Below, piece by piece: positions 1-10,317 of a DNA stretch of 64,000 nucleotides (its first letter is position 1; each line of letters begins with the position of its first letter). Source of the stretch: Corbicula japonica (Eukaryota > Mollusca > Bivalvia > Venerida > Cyrenidae); the NCBI GenBank assembly GCA_038501625.1, contig JAZAYU010000113.1, positions 1,736,001 to 1,800,000 on the forward strand, given 5' to 3'. Made by a program: the position numbers and the translations under genes. The notes below the pieces were generated by a model, which was not told where the DNA came from, made no database searches, and worked only from the letters and a program-made list of their open reading frames with translations.

Positions 1-3000
1 TTTATTGGCTGGGCTATAGAAACCACGCATCTTAAAACTGGTGTGAGTGAATAAGCACTGAGTATTCGGCTTTATTTTACCACATTTGTTTTGCTAACAG
101 CGCTACCCCAAAATACGTAGGTATCCTCTTACGTTACAAGTCTGATGCACACACAGAGCGGATGCTTTTTCTAAAACCTCTCAGAGGTTAGCTCATAGGT
201 TCACCACCATCTCGCTCTATTGGCTTTTAGTGAATGGTTTCAATATATAGTAAGTTATTTCCGTCGAAGCTGCTTTTATAATGCAAGGTATATCTAAACA
301 ATCAATGCTGTTAAATTGCTTTCTTATCTGAAAAAGTCAGAAAATCTTAAAACTCCACGACGCCTTGCATCAACATTCCCAAGATACAACATGCAATGAC
401 CGTGATTGTCTTCGGCACAGGGCAACCAGAAACTTGCACAACTTGCACAAACCCAGAACCTTCCAAACATATATTAGCTCGTACTCCATCTTTTCCATTA
501 CTGAGTGCGAATTCACCATTAAGGTGGTAACGTCGAGCAATCTTGTTGTAGAGAATTGAATTGCCATTGTGTAACACAAACTCAGAAGGTTCGAGTTCTA
601 CTTGCTTGCAGGTATAAAGCTTGTTTATGATAAACGCTGGTGCGTGTGAATACATCTTGTCTTTGTATATATTGTAAAACCGAGTAACGAGTTGCTGTTG
701 AGAGTCAATGATTTCAACATCTATCTGTTTACGATACATTGACAAAACTTTGAAAATGTTGATTGCAATGTAACCCTTTTGGAAGGTTCAACATATAGAA
801 ACCAAGGCTGCTTTGAATTAACACTAAGGTAAGGATTAGATGACGGTTCGTCCTGTTGCAAAATCACCGAAATCTGAGAACAATAATTAGCTGCAAGACT
901 TTCATAGCTTAATGAAACAAGTTTCCAAGGATAAGGCCAGGGATTTGAAAGGGAAGTAAACTCTTGTAACACTCGGCCGGAGGGCAATAACCCTATAATA
1001 TTAAAACCGACAGTTGATGTCAGAGTAAGGTGGACACCTATAGGTTTGATGTACCAAGATCGGAAAAATTGGTCACAACCGCCATTATGTTATCGAAACT
1101 GAGCAGACGGACACTGAAGTGGGCGACAAGCCGCATCTACCTGAGAAGAAAAAAAGTTATGGTTAAATTTTACATTTCACTAATAAAACGCTTATTTCAA
1201 GGTAGGTAATTCGTTATAAATTTGAAATTGAAGTCAAAACAAACAAAACAGAAAATTAAAAACCAATACTTTATAGCGTAGTGTCAAATGTTCGCGGAAT
1301 AGAATAAAAATACCTATCTGAAATAGTTTACGACATAAATTGTAATATAAGTGTGTTTTCGGGTGAATGTATGTTGCTGTTTACATGTATCTTTATTTAA
1401 TTATTATACATGTATGTCGTCTTTGAGCACATTTGCTAATTACCGTTAAAGGACGAATAGTCGTTTAGTTCAAAAGTGGTATTGTTTATTCAATAGGCTG
1501 CAAAAACAACATACGTATATTCATCAACGAAACGCAATATGTACGTAGAATGTTGATATAAATATTCATGTGAGGAACTCTAGAGGAACAAAAAATATGT
1601 GCGTGTATTATACAAACTGCTCTAAGTGTAAATTATTATTATGAAATAATATATAGGTGAGGTTAAGTTTATTGCTTTCGAGATAATTTTTGAAAACTTG
1701 TTGTGGTTATATTTATCAAGAAACAGTTTCAATAACTCAGAAAGAAAAGCGTTCATCTTTGTATAACTAAAATGTTAAAATATAAGTTAATGCTCCAATT
1801 AACAGACTTAAGACTTTCATTTATTTGAATTTTGTAAATATTTCTATTGTCATTTATGTTATATTAAGCAAAACTGTCTATTTTATCTTGATATTGTCGG
1901 ACAATATTTTAAAACTGTATTATTTAATGCACTTACATTTCCAGAATCAGGACAAACCATTGACATTGCCGAAGTCTTGTCTATTGTGGTTGATATTACA
2001 GCTGAATTGATGAGTCCAACAAATCCATCTTTATTAAATCGATTACCGGTACTTTCATCGTCCGTTACTCGGCAATAAATGTTTTGCAACCAAGAATGAC
2101 CATTACATATGTAACAGAATACGTTGGCGTATATTTTTACTATAATGAAAGGAGAAAGAGTCTACTGTAGCAGGCATCCCGAATCATTTCCATGGAAATA
2201 TTCAACGCATTGCCGTCGGAGAAGTCAAAGTCTGTATCGGGACAACTTTCTATTACATCTTTGTAACATCTATGTGGTGCTATATCCTTCTTCGCACCAG
2301 GATACTCAAAATAAACGTAACAATCTCTCGACAATCTTTTATTATCGACACCTGACATAAATTGTGTCGACAGTGCGTAAGTACCATTTACATCAGAGAA
2401 CAAGTAACACGAGACTTACGAATTCCAAGCCACGCCGTCGGTTACACCATAGGCTTTTGCACATGCTGTGTTCTTATAAATAAGTTTTGTCTTGTTGGAG
2501 TAGACCGGATACATACTTCCCCAGATGGCTACAGAAACATCCCCACAGGCTGTGCCTTGATAACCTGGCACATCAGTAATCATAGTGTAAGACTCTGGAG
2601 TATGTATGTCCAACATCTGAATAGTCTTCGGCCATAAACAACGAGTTGTAGTCAGCACTGAATTCTCGATGACGTCATTGTTTACTGTCAACTTTGGGAA
2701 ACAACAGTCGCTTCTTTGTTCACAGTCTGCAGCACAGGAACAAGCTGAAGAGAGAATAAGAGAGCAGAAATCTAGGTTTGTCTATCCTCCCGTTCATCAA
2801 ATCCATGCAAATTGATAGAACTTTTTATATATAGTCTCACAATATTCATGTGTACATCATATGTGACAAAAAGATAATTACATATATCACGTAACTTTAC
2901 ATTAAATTAAAATTCATAGTCGCTGCACTAATACTGCAAGTAGCTACTTAGAAATGTACCTATCAACGCAAATCAGTTATAAATAAAATCAATAGACAAC

Positions 3001-3445
3001 AGAGTCCAGTGTCTGTTTTTGCGAATCCGGTGGTTGTGTTCTAAGGCTAAAGAGTAAAGAATCAGCTACATTTCATCATCAACTTATTGTTAAGTGTCAA
3101 GGTTTCAGAAATTGATTAATTTATTCACAGTTGATTTCGTCATCGCCACGGCGAAATTGTGTCTCCTTATTGACTTAATATACGTAACACTTGCCCAATT
3201 CTTGAGTATTATACCGTGTATCAAATTAGAAATTCTGAATCTTCATTTATGTGTTAACATAAGTAAAACAGACCATATATTTATAATTAATTTCGCATTC
3301 ATATGTTGAGCCGTCGTATTGGCCATTTTGACTACACAGCATCTAAAATGCAAACAATAAAACAGTGATACACTCAGTAAATCTTTTTTTTTGTGGCATT
3401 TTCAGTACATGCTGTTGTTTCAGTTTAGTTGATGTCGCTGTAAAA
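1..3445. repeat. Segmental duplication, copy 1
   Basis: This stretch matches 48214-54010 in the same orientation. Similarity is high over the first 2.76 kb (by eye about nine bases in ten), including the intron, and lower near 2800-3445. Copy 2 carries two extra blocks that copy 1 lacks, at about 51030-51980 and 52180-53630. Copy 1 is cut by the window start, and its right end lies at the edge of the inverted-repeat arm near 3466. It contains the dead receptor-like gene. Confidence 0.9.
347..2744 (-). pseudogene. Dead copy of a receptor-like cysteine-rich ectodomain gene
   Basis: Two exons are recognisable by alignment to the intact copy at 48559-50999: exon A at 1937-2744 (acceptor AG at 2745-2746, donor GTAAAT at its low-coordinate end) and exon B at 347-1140 (acceptor AG at 1141-1142). 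Relative to the intact copy there are five lesions. A TAA replaces a Tyr codon at 2416-2418. One base is missing near 2150, which shifts the frame in exon A. A TAA replaces a Leu codon at 1090-1092. A 15-base in-frame deletion lies near 818. One base is missing near 747, which shifts the frame in exon B. The hydrophobic C-terminal tail and its stop codon are still present. No single product of useful length can be made, so this is a pseudogene. Its splice sites remain intact, so a non-coding transcript is possible. Confidence 0.88.
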
Positions 3446-3769
3446 ATTTGCTGTTTAATTTCTGCGTTAAGTTATTTCAGATAAAATCGTTACAATTGCA
3501 GTCCAAAATAAAAAGGGAAAATCTTTTTTTCCCTTTTGAAATAAGTTTTGCTACAGAACGATTTTTCACGGCAAACAGCTGTCTATATTCGACGTTTTGC
3601 TCTATAAATGCAGTGGATGTTGATCATTTCCGAAGAAATTTCTGCTGAAAATCTCTTAAAGGTCCAAAATAATGAATATAGGAACAGTGGAAATTAATAA
3701 TAACCCTTGACTCTATATAATTTCACTCTCATAGCAGTAATATCTGTTCAACTTGCAATATCTTTATAT

Positions 3770-3992
3770 TTCTAGCAGAAATTTCTGCTGGAAATTTTAC
3801 CGAAACAACTGTGGTGGAAAAAAATGCTTTGAACTTTCCAGCAGAAATTTCTGCCAGAAAATTTATCGAAATACAAGCTGGTGCAAAAAGTTTATTGCAT
3901 TTCCAGCAGAAATTTCTGCCAGAAAATTTATCGAAATACAAGCTGGTGCAAAAAGTTTATTCCACTTTCCAGCAGAAATTTCAGCTGTAACC
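3770..3992. repeat. Palindromic minisatellite with AGCAGAAATTTCTGCT cores
   Basis: The core AGCAGAAATTTCTGCT is a perfect palindrome. It or a close variant recurs at about 3775, 3840, 3905 and 3970, spaced about 65 bases apart. The linkers are similar to one another, and the last two full units are nearly identical. The same cores appear at 33550-33910 in the opposite arm. Both strands stay open across the array only because the units lack stops; this is not a gene. Confidence 0.75.
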
Positions 3993-5573
3993 TTCACCGA
4001 AATGTGCACAACATTTTTTCAGCAAACAATTCAATTTAAAATATAAAAATAATATAAATTATGGAACAACGTCGTAAGATCATTAAAAGTTGAATAATTT
4101 TGGTCGTTCAAACATAAATTATGAGCACGACAATGTATTTGTATAGCTTTACGTTCAATAATTGTCGATATGAAGACTCAATTAACGTCTAACATAAACA
4201 TATAGCAGAAGTTTGTGTTTAGTGATGAAACAGATAGGTTGAAAAAAAGTTATTGCATAACTTAGCAAGCATATCTGAAAACATCTTGGTAAAAATTGTA
4301 GGTGCAAACATATCATTCACGGACATGAATTAAAATATGACGCTTATTGCTTCTTTGTTAGTAAAAGTATCAAATAATTAAAAAAGCACAGTAAAATATA
4401 TAAATATAAGAAATCTAAATCGTTTATCTAATTTTAATAAGGACAAAAACGTAAATTTATTGGTTCATTAATTTGAAGAACTACAAGAATACAAGTCTGT
4501 AAAATATACGTTTGTATGATCATACTTGTTTACTTAAAATATATTTCCATAAATAAAGATTATGCTTATAAAACTTCTTTTAGTCGACTTAAAGCCATGC
4601 GTTTTACAGAATCATTTCATTCCTATACTATAACATTCCCAAATGAAATTAAAAAAAGGCAACGATTCACACATTTGTCGGAATGATCCATAGATGTGTG
4701 AAAAGAATCTTCCAAAAACGAATCACAAATAATTACAGAACTTAACTACTGTAGCATTTAAGTGTATTGGTCATCAATATCGTCTACAACAGGTGACTCA
4801 TTATGGTTTCTATGTATGTACACAAGATTTTATACCCTTTCTACACCATAATAAATGAGATAAATACAGAACAAAATATGAAATTAGTATTTTCTCAATA
4901 TGATGTTCATGAAACTAGTCCTAATTAAATAATTCAGGGTCATAAGCATAACATATTTTGCACAAACACATTATGCGAGAATCAAACTAACTTTTAAGCA
5001 TTACCAACCCAGCTTCTTTATACCCTCAGTTATTACATTTCTTCAATAAGACATATGCAGTTATATTCATTTTTCCATTCGTTCTTCCATTTAAGAAAAT
5101 TGCTTTAGTTCTTGTAATATTATGTCAAGTATCTATCTCACCAGTCGACGATGACGGTTCTTAAACAGGTATATCTTCAATTTTCTTTCCAAAACTTCTA
5201 TATTTAATTTAAGTAACGATGGTAAAATAATATAAGGGTTTAAGGTTCTAAATTGCTCCTTGTACACTGTAATCGTTTTCTATGTCTGTCGTAAGTTTTT
5301 CCTTTTGCATTCTAAAATAATTCGTTTATTGTTTGTTTCCTTTCTGTCCTTTTGACCTCTGAGTTGTTTTGCTGATGGTATTCGTGAACGTTAACAAGTA
5401 CATTGTACCAGCGTCACCTCTGCGTAGAATATCTACCGTTTTAATAAAACCAGAATCTCTACATCCTGGTGGGTATGCCCGACATATTGAAGTGAACCTG
5501 AAAAAAAGACAGTTAATCATTTAACTTGCTGCAATTTGTTATCTTTATAATATTTGAGGAAATAAAGAACAAA

Positions 5574-5578
5574 TACTA
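5574..5578. other. Target-site duplication TACTA, left side of gypsy element
   Basis: TACTA sits directly before the left LTR and is repeated at 10318-10322 directly after the right LTR. The unoccupied site in the other inverted arm carries the same five bases at 32218-32222 in reverse complement. Confidence 0.92.
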
Positions 5579-5771
5579 TGTTATGTATTTACTTAGAAAT
5601 GATCAACACCTTGACTGTTTAAGAGACTATTTAATACTGCATAGAATAACAATAACAAGGCGGCTATAACAGAAGATACAATGTAGATAGACAGGTAAAG
5701 AGGCGTGGCTTATAAGTAGAATATATTACATTCACGTGCTGTATACTCTGTATGTTATCATAAACATAACA
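5579..5771 (-). repeat. 3' LTR of the gypsy element
   Basis: 193 bp, identical to 10125-10317 except for one A/C difference within the TAGACAGGTA stretch. Its ends are the short inverted repeat TGTTATG/CATAACA. Confidence 0.96.
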
Positions 5772-5784
5772 CTCTCCCCTTTTA
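5772..5784 (-). promoter_or_regulatory. Polypurine tract of the gypsy element
   Basis: On the minus strand AAAAGGGGAGAG directly abuts the 3' LTR. This is the expected position and composition for the plus-strand primer of reverse transcription. Confidence 0.85.
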
Positions 5785-6069
5785 AATTTAAACTCGTATG
5801 TTTAAAAATCAATTTTCACTAAACATATTATCGACAAAACATGAATGTGCTGCTTTAAAATAAACCCAAGATCAACGTTCTGTCTCTAGTAATAATAGCA
5901 GATAAGTCAAGTAAAATTACTAACTGTCCTGGAAAACATCACACCAATTAAAAACAAATAAAACCATTAGATAGTAAATACAAGGTAATTACATGTTAAG
6001 AGGAGTTTCACTTGAGAGATAAAGATTCTCATTAATGCACGTGAGAACTGTCTCAGTTAATACATTTAT

Positions 6070-9000
6070 CTACAATGTAAAACGATCTGGAGGTTTCCTC
6101 GCCCTCTGTGGATATCTCCTTACATTAGAACTCGACATTTCTGTCTGTTTATCATCTTTAACAATGGGTGTGCTTTGCGGTTTATCTTGCCTCTCAGATA
6201 TTTCCAACGGAATCTGTTTGTTTATGACCATCGGGTCATTATTCGGCTGAATCATATCATGTGAAAATGATGAGGGAGCAATGTTATCATGAAATTCTGG
6301 AGAACGTACGATTTCTTGCGGACTTTGCGTAATTTCAGAATTTCTCAACTGATCCGCATGTCTCCTCCACAATATACCATACCCTACATCAATTTTGTAC
6401 ATTAAAGGCCCTTCACGCGAAGCAATCGTACCCCTGATCCATTTATCTTTAGATCTATAATCCCTAGCTAAAACATTTTCACCTATTTCAAACTCGCGCA
6501 GTTTTCTGTCATTGGAAAACGCTAACTTCATTTGTGAATTTGAAACTTGTTTTTGCGTATCAGGTTTCAATAAATCTAACTTTGTTCTGAGAGTACGTCC
6601 CAAGAATAATTTTGCCGGAGTTTCACCTGTCGTAGTATGCGGTGTGTTGCGATATCTCAAAAGAAAGCAATTTAACTTTAAATTGATATCATCCGTTTCA
6701 TTGCACATTGCACGCATGCTACTCTTAAACGTCGCGACAAATCGTTCTGCCTGACCATTTGTACTAGGCTTGTACGGAGCAGATCTAATATGAAGTATGC
6801 CATTTTCACGCATGAATTTCTGAAAAACTTCGCTTACAAATTGACTACCATTGTCAGAAACTAACTGTCTAGGCAATCCATTTCTTGCGAATATTGTTCT
6901 TAATTCTTCAACTGTCTTTTCTGCAGTTGTAGATTTCATTAAGATACATTCTGGCCATTTTGAATGTGCATCGACAACTATTAAGAACATCCTATTCAGA
7001 AAAGGTCCCGCAAAATCTACATGAACTCTTTCCCAGGGAGAACTAGGCCATTCCCATGGATGTAGATTACTCTTTTGCGACGCGTTTTGCTGCATTTGAC
7101 AACCATGGCATTGCTTAACCAAAATTTCTATGTCATTGTCGATTCCTGGCCACCAGACATAACTTCTGGCTAAAGCTTTCATTTTAACAACACCAGGATG
7201 ACTAGCATGTAACAAATCTAAAACCTGTTTTCGCAACTTTATAGGTATTACGACACGTATTCCCCACATTAAGCATCCTCTGTGAATTGACAATTCACCT
7301 CTACGGCTATAGTAGGCTTTTAACAACGTGTCCTGCGAATCGCAAGTCCATCCGTTTTGTACATTTTCTAACACACGAGAAAGTGTACTTTCGCGCTGTG
7401 TTTCACGCTTGATTTGTGCGCTAGATACCGGAAGTTGTTCTAACTGTGACGTATAGAACACATCATCTTCATCAACAACATCAGGCTGTTGTGACTGTAA
7501 CGGTAATCTCGACAACGCATCAACATTAGTATGCTTCTTTGTACTATTGTACTGTATGTCATACTGAAAACCTGAGAGAAATAACGCATATCTCTGTACG
7601 CGCGCTGCTGTAGTCGCTGGTATGCTTTTACTGGGACTAAAGATAGATAACAACGGCTGGCAGTCTGTTATCAGCGTAAATTTCCTACCGTACAGATAAG
7701 GATAAAATCTCTTAACTGCCCAGTATATTGCTAATGATTCTCTATCAATTTGCGCATATCTTTGCTCTGTCTTGGTCAACGACCTCGACGCGTACGCAAT
7801 TGGTTTTTCTGTTCCATCTGGAAATACATGTGACAAAATTCCAGAAACGCCGTACGGACTAGCATCGGTAGCTAATTTAACGGGCAAATCAGGGTTGTAA
7901 TGTGTCAGCACCGGCTCTGATGTAATAAGACGCTTCGATTTTTCGAACGCGGCTTCGCATTTAGCAGACCATTCGAATTTCCTATTTTTCTCTAACAATT
8001 CGTTTAGAGGTTTCACTACGGTGGAAAGATTTGGCAAGAATCGGTGGTAATAATTGAGAAGGCCAAGATAAGAACGCAAAGTTGTAACATTGTGCGGTCT
8101 CGGACTGTTAAGCACTGCATCAATTTTCTCTTTGCTTTTCCATAATCCTTCTTTGTCAATCTCATGACCACAGTATGAAATTCGATCCTTGAAAAATACA
8201 CATTTGTCTTTATTTACACGTAATCCAAAATCAGATAATCTTGACAAAACCATGTCTAGTGTCTGTAAATGTTGTTCATCAGTTGCCCCGGTAATGACCA
8301 TATCATCTAGAATGCACTGTACTCCATTAATTCCTTGCAACACCTGTTCAATGGTGCGCTGCCATATTGATGGAGCTGATGATACACCATACACTAATCT
8401 GCACATTGAGTATAATCCTCTATGTGTGTTAATTGTTAGCAATTTCTTGCTTTCATCATCAACTTCCAAATGTAGATATGCCTGCCGTAAATCCAATTTT
8501 GTGAACTTTTGTCCCGGTGAAAGATTAGCAAATATATCCTCAACACGCGGAAGCGGGTATTTGTCAACCTCTAGAGCTTGATTGACAGTGACCTTAAAAT
8601 CACCACATATCCGGACACTTCCGTTTGGTTTCACCACTGGAACAATTGGCGTAGCCCATTCACTGGTGTTCACTTTGGAAATAATTCCCTGCCTTTCACG
8701 GTTATCCAGCTCTTCCTCTATCTTCGGTCTGAGCGCATACGGCACTGGTCTTGCTTTCAAGAATTTGGGTTTTGCGTTTTCTTTCAACGTAAGTGACGCC
8801 TTAATTCCCTTGAGCTTTCCTATACCGTCCTTGAAAACGTCAGAGTGTTTTGACAGGATGTCTTGCAGATTATTGCCACTTCGCACTGAATTCACATTAA
8901 GGAGTTTTGACCAGTCGAGCTTTATTTCCTGAAGCCAGTCTCGCCCGAACAATGCAGTACCGTTTCCTTTCACAACGTGTAGCTTTAAGTTCTTCTTCTG

Positions 9001-10038
9001 GCCATTATAGCTGACGGTAACATTCGTAACTCCAACTTGATTAATGACTTCTCCTGAATACGTTTTCAGAATTGTTGTTGAGGTTTTCAAGTTCACCTTG
9101 CCAAAACTTGACAGAAAGTCATTGTAGTTCATCAACGTGACAGATGAACCTGTATCCAATTCCATCTTCACCGGTTTGCCATTTATCAATGGACAAATCA
9201 TTATTTTGGCTGGTTTACTTTTCACTGAATTAACCCAACTTACGTCATCATCCAGTGCATTTACCGATTTCTTGCAAATGCGAGAAATGTGTCCTTTTTC
9301 TTTACACTTGTAGCATGTCACGTTCTTCAATCTGCACTTCTCTGATTTGTGATTGTCCTTACCACAATGCACACAGCTTACTTTTTCTTTCTGGTCGTCG
9401 GCTTTCTTATGTTGTTTCTTCCTTTTCGATTTAGTCTGTTTATGTCGCTTACTTTTAGCGATATTTGCAACATTTTCCCCAGATGCCGCGGACCTCAGTT
9501 CAGCTGCATCTTTCGAAGCCGTTTCCATCGCCGTAGCAATGTCGATAGCTTTTTGAAGAGTAAGGTCTTGAATGGACAAAAGCTTCCTTTGTACATTCTC
9601 GTCTCGGAGACCACAGACAAATCTGTCTCTCAGTGTGTCTTCAAGACTGTCTCTAAATTCACAGTATTCGGACAATTTACGTAATTCTGCGACATAGTCC
9701 TTAACACTCTCTCCAGTTGACTGTTGTCGTTTGTGAAAACGGAATCTCTCGGCTATCACCACAGGCTTAGGTGACAAATGCGCCCTGAGAATTCTACACA
9801 ATTCTACATACGTTTTTGTAGAAGGTTTGGCTGGAGATGTTAGATTACGTAACAATGAATATGTCCTATCACCGAGTAACGTGAGCAAGGCTGCGACTTT
9901 CTTTTCGTCGTCCACGTCATTTACTAAGAAATACTGTTCAAGTCTCTCTTCATACGAAATCCAATTATCCGTGCTACTGTCAAATGGATTAATTGTCCCA
10001 AGTAACAACGACATCTTCACAATGAGAATTTTACGCAC
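6070..10038 (-). CDS. Gag-pol polyprotein of the gypsy retrotransposon (1322 aa)
   Basis: One frame carries gag and pol with no frameshift between them. Residues 1-190 are a Gag-like capsid region. Two zinc knuckles of the form CX2CX4HX4C lie at 222-235 and 242-255. The aspartic protease DTG is at 295-297. Reverse transcriptase covers about 430-610, with the first catalytic Asp in LDLRQAY (516) and the Asp pair at 578-579 in ILDDM, where Ile replaces the usual Tyr or Phe. The RNase H acidic residues are D725, E767 and D792. The integrase zinc finger is H944, H947, C977, C980, and the catalytic triad D1008, D1062, E1098 has the DDx35E spacing. A basic tail follows. A second Met at residue 9 could be the true start. 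All catalytic residues are present, so the protein looks functional. Its replication cycle would be cytoplasmic reverse transcription followed by nuclear integration. Confidence 0.96.
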   Translation of the reverse strand: MRKILIVKMSLLLGTINPFDSSTDNWISYEERLEQYFLVNDVDDEKKVAALLTLLGDRTYSLLRNLTSPAKPSTKTYVELCRILRAHLSPKPVVIAERFRFHKRQQSTGESVKDYVAELRKLSEYCEFRDSLEDTLRDRFVCGLRDENVQRKLLSIQDLTLQKAIDIATAMETASKDAAELRSAASGENVANIAKSKRHKQTKSKRKKQHKKADDQKEKVSCVHCGKDNHKSEKCRLKNVTCYKCKEKGHISRICKKSVNALDDDVSWVNSVKSKPAKIMICPLINGKPVKMELDTGSSVTLMNYNDFLSSFGKVNLKTSTTILKTYSGEVINQVGVTNVTVSYNGQKKNLKLHVVKGNGTALFGRDWLQEIKLDWSKLLNVNSVRSGNNLQDILSKHSDVFKDGIGKLKGIKASLTLKENAKPKFLKARPVPYALRPKIEEELDNRERQGIISKVNTSEWATPIVPVVKPNGSVRICGDFKVTVNQALEVDKYPLPRVEDIFANLSPGQKFTKLDLRQAYLHLEVDDESKKLLTINTHRGLYSMCRLVYGVSSAPSIWQRTIEQVLQGINGVQCILDDMVITGATDEQHLQTLDMVLSRLSDFGLRVNKDKCVFFKDRISYCGHEIDKEGLWKSKEKIDAVLNSPRPHNVTTLRSYLGLLNYYHRFLPNLSTVVKPLNELLEKNRKFEWSAKCEAAFEKSKRLITSEPVLTHYNPDLPVKLATDASPYGVSGILSHVFPDGTEKPIAYASRSLTKTEQRYAQIDRESLAIYWAVKRFYPYLYGRKFTLITDCQPLLSIFSPSKSIPATTAARVQRYALFLSGFQYDIQYNSTKKHTNVDALSRLPLQSQQPDVVDEDDVFYTSQLEQLPVSSAQIKRETQRESTLSRVLENVQNGWTCDSQDTLLKAYYSRRGELSIHRGCLMWGIRVVIPIKLRKQVLDLLHASHPGVVKMKALARSYVWWPGIDNDIEILVKQCHGCQMQQNASQKSNLHPWEWPSSPWERVHVDFAGPFLNRMFLIVVDAHSKWPECILMKSTTAEKTVEELRTIFARNGLPRQLVSDNGSQFVSEVFQKFMRENGILHIRSAPYKPSTNGQAERFVATFKSSMRAMCNETDDINLKLNCFLLRYRNTPHTTTGETPAKLFLGRTLRTKLDLLKPDTQKQVSNSQMKLAFSNDRKLREFEIGENVLARDYRSKDKWIRGTIASREGPLMYKIDVGYGILWRRHADQLRNSEITQSPQEIVRSPEFHDNIAPSSFSHDMIQPNNDPMVINKQIPLEISERQDKPQSTPIVKDDKQTEMSSSNVRRYPQRARKPPDRFTL

Positions 10039-10108
10039 ATAAATGTTTATGGATAAAATCCCACAATTGAAAACAATTGGAATTTCAAGTGAGTTCGTTC
10101 AACTGGTA

Positions 10109-10121
10109 ATTCTCGTCGCCA
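10109..10121 (-). promoter_or_regulatory. Primer-binding site of the gypsy element
   Basis: On the minus strand TGGCGACGAG begins three bases inside the 5' LTR. TGG pairs with the CCA end of a tRNA, and the rest matches the 3' end of animal tRNA-Ser(GCU), which ends in CTCGTCG before CCA. The tRNA identity rests on recall of that tRNA family and the match is only about ten bases. Confidence 0.7.
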
Positions 10122-10124
10122 ATT

Positions 10125-10317
10125 TGTTATGTATTTACTTAGAAATGATCAACACCTTGACTGTTTAAGAGACTATTTAATACTGCATAGAATAACAATA
10201 ACAAGGCGGCTATAACAGAAGATACAATGTAGATAGACAGGTACAGAGGCGTGGCTTATAAGTAGAATATATTACATTCACGTGCTGTATACTCTGTATG
10301 TTATCATAAACATAACA
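10125..10317 (-). repeat. 5' LTR of the gypsy element
   Basis: 193 bp, the transcription-start side of the element because the polyprotein runs on the minus strand. It is followed directly by the target duplication TACTA at 10318-10322. Confidence 0.96.

Larger units (their letters stand above)
5579..10317 (-). mobile_element. Complete Ty3/gypsy LTR retrotransposon, 4739 bp
   Basis: The element has two 193-bp LTRs (5579-5771 and 10125-10317) that differ at one position, a 5-bp target duplication, a primer-binding site, a purine tract and one uninterrupted gag-pol reading frame. It is transcribed on the minus strand, so the right LTR is the 5' LTR. The LTRs begin TGTTATG and end CATAACA. Near-identical LTRs and an open frame indicate a recent insertion that may still be autonomous. 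Domain order (protease, RT, RNase H, integrase) is that of Metaviridae-type retrotransposons. There is no envelope-like frame between the polyprotein stop and the 3' LTR. Confidence 0.97.

Noticed and set aside
3753..4046. Frame with FPAEISA repeats as a structural protein
   Set aside because: The repeat is a palindromic DNA minisatellite, so both strands read similarly; the frame in the other arm differs and ends at other positions.
8189..8581. Plus-strand frames overlapping the gypsy polyprotein
   Set aside because: They are antisense shadows of the minus-strand gag-pol frame, which carries all the domain motifs.
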